A stretch of 64,000 nt of DNA from contig NZ_QBFD01000024.1 in NCBI RefSeq assembly GCF_003335585.1, forward strand, positions 151,101 to 215,100. Direction: 5' to 3'. The position numbers and the translations under genes are program-made. Below are positions 61,090 through 64,000 of the stretch, piece by piece. Origin of the DNA: Sulfitobacter sp. DFL-14. GTDB taxonomy: Bacteria > Pseudomonadota > Alphaproteobacteria > Rhodobacterales > Rhodobacteraceae. Below the pieces are notes generated by a model. The model was given only the letters and a program-made list of their open reading frames with translations, made no database searches and was not told the origin of the DNA. Positions within the stretch are counted from its first letter, which is position 1. Each line of letters begins with the position of its first letter.

Positions 61090-62067
61090 ATGCAAGACCA
61101 GCCCGCCGCGCCAGATCGCCAGGACGCAAAAGACACCGTCGCCGATGCGCCGCCCGACAATTGGGTGGATCGCCACGCGCCCATAGCCCTTCGCCCCTAC
61201 CTGCGCCTGTCCCGCGCGGACCGGCCCATCGGGACCTGGCTGCTGCTGCTGCCCTGCTGGTGGGGGCTGGCCCTGGCCATCCTGCATGACCAGAGCCCCC
61301 GCTGGGAGGATCTCTGGCTCTTTGCCGGTTGCGGCATCGGAGCCTTCCTGATGCGCGGCGCGGGCTGTACCTGGAACGACATCACCGACCGCGACATCGA
61401 CGACAAGGTGGCGCGCACCCGGTCCCGCCCGATCCCGTCGGGGCAGGTCTCGGTGCGCCAGGCCCTGGCCTGGATGGTGCTTCAGGCACTGCTGGCGGCC
61501 TGCATCCTGTTCACCTTCAACTGGGCCGCCGTCGGTCTGGGGGTGCTGTCACTGCTGCTGGTCACGATCTATCCCTTTGCCAAGCGCTTTACCTGGTGGC
61601 CACAGGTCTTTCTCGGGCTGGCCTTCAACTGGGGTGCGCTGCTGGTCTGGACCGCACATACCGGCAGGCTGGAATCACCCGCCGTGCTGCTTTACGTCGC
61701 GGGAATCGCATGGACGCTGTTCTACGACACGATCTATGCCCATCAGGATACCGAGGACGATGCGCTGATTGGCGTCAAATCCACCGCCCGCCTCTTTGGC
61801 GACAAAAGCCCGGAGTGGCTGCGCCGTTTCCTGGTGGTGACCGTTGGACTGATGGGGCTTGCCGTGGTGTTCTCTGCCCTTCCAGACGCCTCCGTATTGG
61901 CGCTGGTGCTGGCCCTGGGCGGCCCCTGGGCCATGGGCTGGCACATGGCATGGCAGTTGCGCGGGCTCGACCTGAACAACCCCTCGAAAATGCTGCAATT
62001 GTTTCGTGCCAACCGCGATACAGGCATGATCCCGCTGTTGTTCTTCGCAGCCGCCCTGCTGGCATGA
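61090..62067 (+). CDS. ubiA: 4-hydroxybenzoate polyprenyltransferase UbiA
   Basis: A 325-residue membrane prenyltransferase attaching the polyprenyl tail to 4-hydroxybenzoate in ubiquinone synthesis. The two Asp-rich motifs are NDITDRDIDDKVARTRSRP (~95-113) and YDTIYAHQDTEDDALIG, with ADRPIGTWLLLLPCWWG at the N-terminus and LFRANRDTGMIPLL at the end. Its start is only 11 bases from the divergent rsmE start, so each promoter must lie inside the other gene. Confidence 0.94.
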   Translation: MQDQPAAPDRQDAKDTVADAPPDNWVDRHAPIALRPYLRLSRADRPIGTWLLLLPCWWGLALAILHDQSPRWEDLWLFAGCGIGAFLMRGAGCTWNDITDRDIDDKVARTRSRPIPSGQVSVRQALAWMVLQALLAACILFTFNWAAVGLGVLSLLLVTIYPFAKRFTWWPQVFLGLAFNWGALLVWTAHTGRLESPAVLLYVAGIAWTLFYDTIYAHQDTEDDALIGVKSTARLFGDKSPEWLRRFLVVTVGLMGLAVVFSALPDASVLALVLALGGPWAMGWHMAWQLRGLDLNNPSKMLQLFRANRDTGMIPLLFFAAALLA

Positions 62068-62128
62068 TTGCACCCCCCGCCCCCGGCGCGTATCAAGACG
62101 GCAGCGTTCACGATCAAGAAGAAAAGCC

Positions 62129-64000
62129 ATGCGCCTGTCTGCTGTCCTGACCATCACCCTTACCTTTGTCGCCGCCGCCGTGGTTTCCCTCGTGGCGGCG
62201 AATTTCTCTGTCAAACTGATCGAGGAGACATCGGAAATCGGTGTGCGGGACGCGCTGGACGATCAGGGCATGACATGGGCCGAGGTACAGGCCAACGGGC
62301 TGCAGGTCACGCTTGCAGGGATCGCACCGACCGAGGCCGTGAGGTTCCGGGCGCTGACCACGGCAGGCTCCATCGTGGATGCCGCCCGCGTCATCGACGA
62401 CATGGAAGTCGAGGCACAGGCCGCCATCGCCCCGCCGCGTTTTTCAGCCGAGGTCCTGCGCAACGACAGTGGCGTGTCCATCATCGGCCTGATTCCCTCC
62501 TCGACCGACCGCGAGGCCACGATTGCCCGTTTCACCAAGATGTCCGGCAGCAAGGAAGTCGCCGATCTGCTTGAACAGGCGGATTATCCCGCGCCTCCCG
62601 GCTGGGAAGAGGCACTGGGGTTTGCCATCACCGCCATTGCCCAATTGCCCCGTGCCAAGGCCTCCATCGAGGCCGGGAGCGTCTCCATCACGGCAATTGC
62701 CGACAGTCCCGAAGCCAAGGCCGCAATGGAAACCAAGCTCAAACGCGCAGCACCGCCATCGCTGAAGCTGGTGCTCGACATTGCGGCACCCCGCCCGGTG
62801 ATCACCCCCTTTACCATGCGCTTCGAACTGGATGAGGATGGCGCAAGGTTCGACGCCTGTTCCGCCGATACGGATGCCGCGCGTAACCGCATCCTGGCGG
62901 CAGGCGAACGCGCCGGCGCCCCTGCGAACAGCCGCTGCACGGTCGGTCTGGGGGTTCCAAGCCCGACCTGGTCGGAGGCGGTGATGCAGGGCATCGACGC
63001 CGTCAAACGCCTTGAAGGCGGCTCGGTCACCCTGGCCGATGCCGATATGACCCTGATCGCCCAGCCCGGCATCGACCAGTCACTGTTCGACCGCGTCGTG
63101 GGCGAGCTGGAAACCTCCCTGCCCGAGGTATTTGCCCTGAGTGCAAAACTTCCCAAGCTCGAAGACCCCAATGCCGGCCCGCCGGAATTCACCGCCACGC
63201 TCAGCCCCGAAGGCCAGGTGCAATTGCGCGGCCGTGTCAGCAATGCGCCGCTGCGCGAACTGGCCGACAGCTATGCCAAGGCACGCTTTGGCTCCGACAA
63301 GGTCTATATGGCCGCGCGGATCGACGAAGACCTGCCCGACAGCTGGGGCCCCCGCGTGCTGACCGGGCTGGAGGCGCTCGCCAGCCTGTCCAACGGCGCT
63401 GTCACCGTCACCCCCGATACCGTCTCGGTCACCGGCAACACCGGCAATCCCGATGCCAACACCGAAATCGCTTCCCTGCTGTCCGACAAACTGGGGGAAG
63501 GGGCCGAATATGACATTGATGTCATCTATCAGGAAAAGCTGGACCCGGTGCTGGGCCTGCCCACGCCAGACGAATGCGAGGCCGAAATCGGCGAAGTGGT
63601 GAAAGCCGCCAAGATCAACTTCGAACCGGGCAGCGCCACCATCGACGCCAGCGCCCTGGGCACCATGGACGACATCGCGGAAATCCTGAAACGCTGCGGC
63701 GACCTGCCGCTTGAGATCCAGGGCTATACCGACAGCCAGGGCCGCGAGAGCATGAACCTTGCACTGTCGCAATCGCGCGCCGAATCCGTCCTGAACGAAT
63801 TGCGCGCACGCCGCGTGTTGACCGGGTCTTTCACCGCCAAGGGCTATGGCGAGGAGAATCCGGTCGCCGACAACAAGACCGAAGTGGGCCGCGAAGCCAA
63901 CCGACGCATCGAGTTTCGCCTGATCCGCCCGAAAACAGTGGAGCTTCCAGGGCAAACAACGCTGGAATCCATTGCCCAATCAAGCGATACAGAGGCGGAT
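62129..64000 (+). CDS. OmpA-family protein with BON-like domains (C-terminus cut by window edge)
   Basis: 624 codons are visible. An N-terminal membrane segment (LTITLTFVAAAVVSLVAANF) is followed by BON-like repeats, for example VQANGLQVTLAGIAPTEAVR and AGSVSITAIADSPEAKAAME, and an OmpA peptidoglycan-binding domain at ~490-605 with FEPGSATIDASALGTMDDI, GYTDSQGRESMNLALSQSRA and GREANRRIEFRL, where Asp and Arg bind diaminopimelate. It probably tethers the envelope to peptidoglycan. The frame is still open at the right edge. Confidence 0.88.
   Translation, partial: MRLSAVLTITLTFVAAAVVSLVAANFSVKLIEETSEIGVRDALDDQGMTWAEVQANGLQVTLAGIAPTEAVRFRALTTAGSIVDAARVIDDMEVEAQAAIAPPRFSAEVLRNDSGVSIIGLIPSSTDREATIARFTKMSGSKEVADLLEQADYPAPPGWEEALGFAITAIAQLPRAKASIEAGSVSITAIADSPEAKAAMETKLKRAAPPSLKLVLDIAAPRPVITPFTMRFELDEDGARFDACSADTDAARNRILAAGERAGAPANSRCTVGLGVPSPTWSEAVMQGIDAVKRLEGGSVTLADADMTLIAQPGIDQSLFDRVVGELETSLPEVFALSAKLPKLEDPNAGPPEFTATLSPEGQVQLRGRVSNAPLRELADSYAKARFGSDKVYMAARIDEDLPDSWGPRVLTGLEALASLSNGAVTVTPDTVSVTGNTGNPDANTEIASLLSDKLGEGAEYDIDVIYQEKLDPVLGLPTPDECEAEIGEVVKAAKINFEPGSATIDASALGTMDDIAEILKRCGDLPLEIQGYTDSQGRESMNLALSQSRAESVLNELRARRVLTGSFTAKGYGEENPVADNKTEVGREANRRIEFRLIRPKTVELPGQTTLESIAQSSDTEAD

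Noticed and set aside
1..64000. tRNA or rRNA genes, CRISPR arrays, insertion sequences, prophage
   Set aside because: I looked in all gaps for tRNA arms, spaced direct repeats, transposase motifs and integrase or phage genes and saw none.

Overview
The window is a stretch of ordinary chromosome from a GC-rich alphaproteobacterium, almost certainly of the order Rhodobacterales (roseobacter group). The grounds are a GcrA cell-cycle regulator, an aa3-type cytochrome oxidase subunit IV microprotein, a DmdC-like acyl-CoA dehydrogenase, an opgCGH periplasmic glucan cluster, KpsT/KpsE plus KdsA, and AT-cored palindromes between convergent genes. I see no rRNA, tRNA, CRISPR array, prophage or insertion sequence. 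Coding density is high, and operons are held together by 4-base ATGA/GTGA overlaps.

Layout. 1-4.2 kb (minus): molybdenum-cofactor operon fdhD - 39-codon ORF - mobA - mobB - a fused DUF429-like/MoeA gene that runs off the left edge. 4.25-5.3 kb: azlCD branched-chain amino acid exporter. 5.3-9.4 kb (minus): lipoprotein, cytochrome oxidase subunit IV, and a DmdC-like dehydrogenase / MBL-fold / DUF6173 operon. 9.5-12.1 kb: tsaC/sua5, algH, DsbD N-domain protein. 12.2-17.0 kb (minus): RND efflux permease and adaptor, with a possible operator upstream. 17.0-17.7 kb: non-coding, with a candidate branched-hairpin element. 17.7-21.4 kb: ycjX - GNAT - ycjF, and truA. 21.4-28.3 kb: gnd, Nudix, pit phosphate transporter, panE-like reductase, argF, argD. 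28.5-33.3 kb: EamA transporter, gcrA, and a TPP enzyme overlapping a class III CoA-transferase. 33.4-39.5 kb: TPR protein and opgC-opgG-opgH. 39.5-42.0 kb (minus): rhodanese, YHS protein, SseB, Cys-rich UDG-like protein. 42.1-44.5 kb: ArsR-type regulator, ArsP-like permease and CDF metal exporter. 44.6-49.4 kb: kpsT, kpsE, kdsA and phosphomannomutase (capsule export and sugar precursors). 49.5-51.4 kb (minus): UDG family 4, LysE, moaB. 51.5-55.6 kb: pyrB, three small proteins, a dihydroorotase homologue lacking key metal ligands, plsY. 55.9-58.3 kb: MarR/GbsR-like regulator, two small membrane proteins, DUF805. 58.3-61.1 kb (minus): rsmE, membrane protein, gshA. 61.1-64.0 kb: ubiA and an OmpA-family protein cut by the right edge.

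Most genes are core metabolism and envelope functions. The features worth a second look are the DUF429-MoeA fusion, the fully overlapping mob operon with a 39-codon ORF, the pseudo-dihydroorotase beside pyrB, the hairpin element near 17.35-17.42 kb, the recurring AT-cored palindromes, paired operator-like dyads at the MarR-like and ArsR-like regulators, and a terminator-like hairpin directly in front of gcrA.
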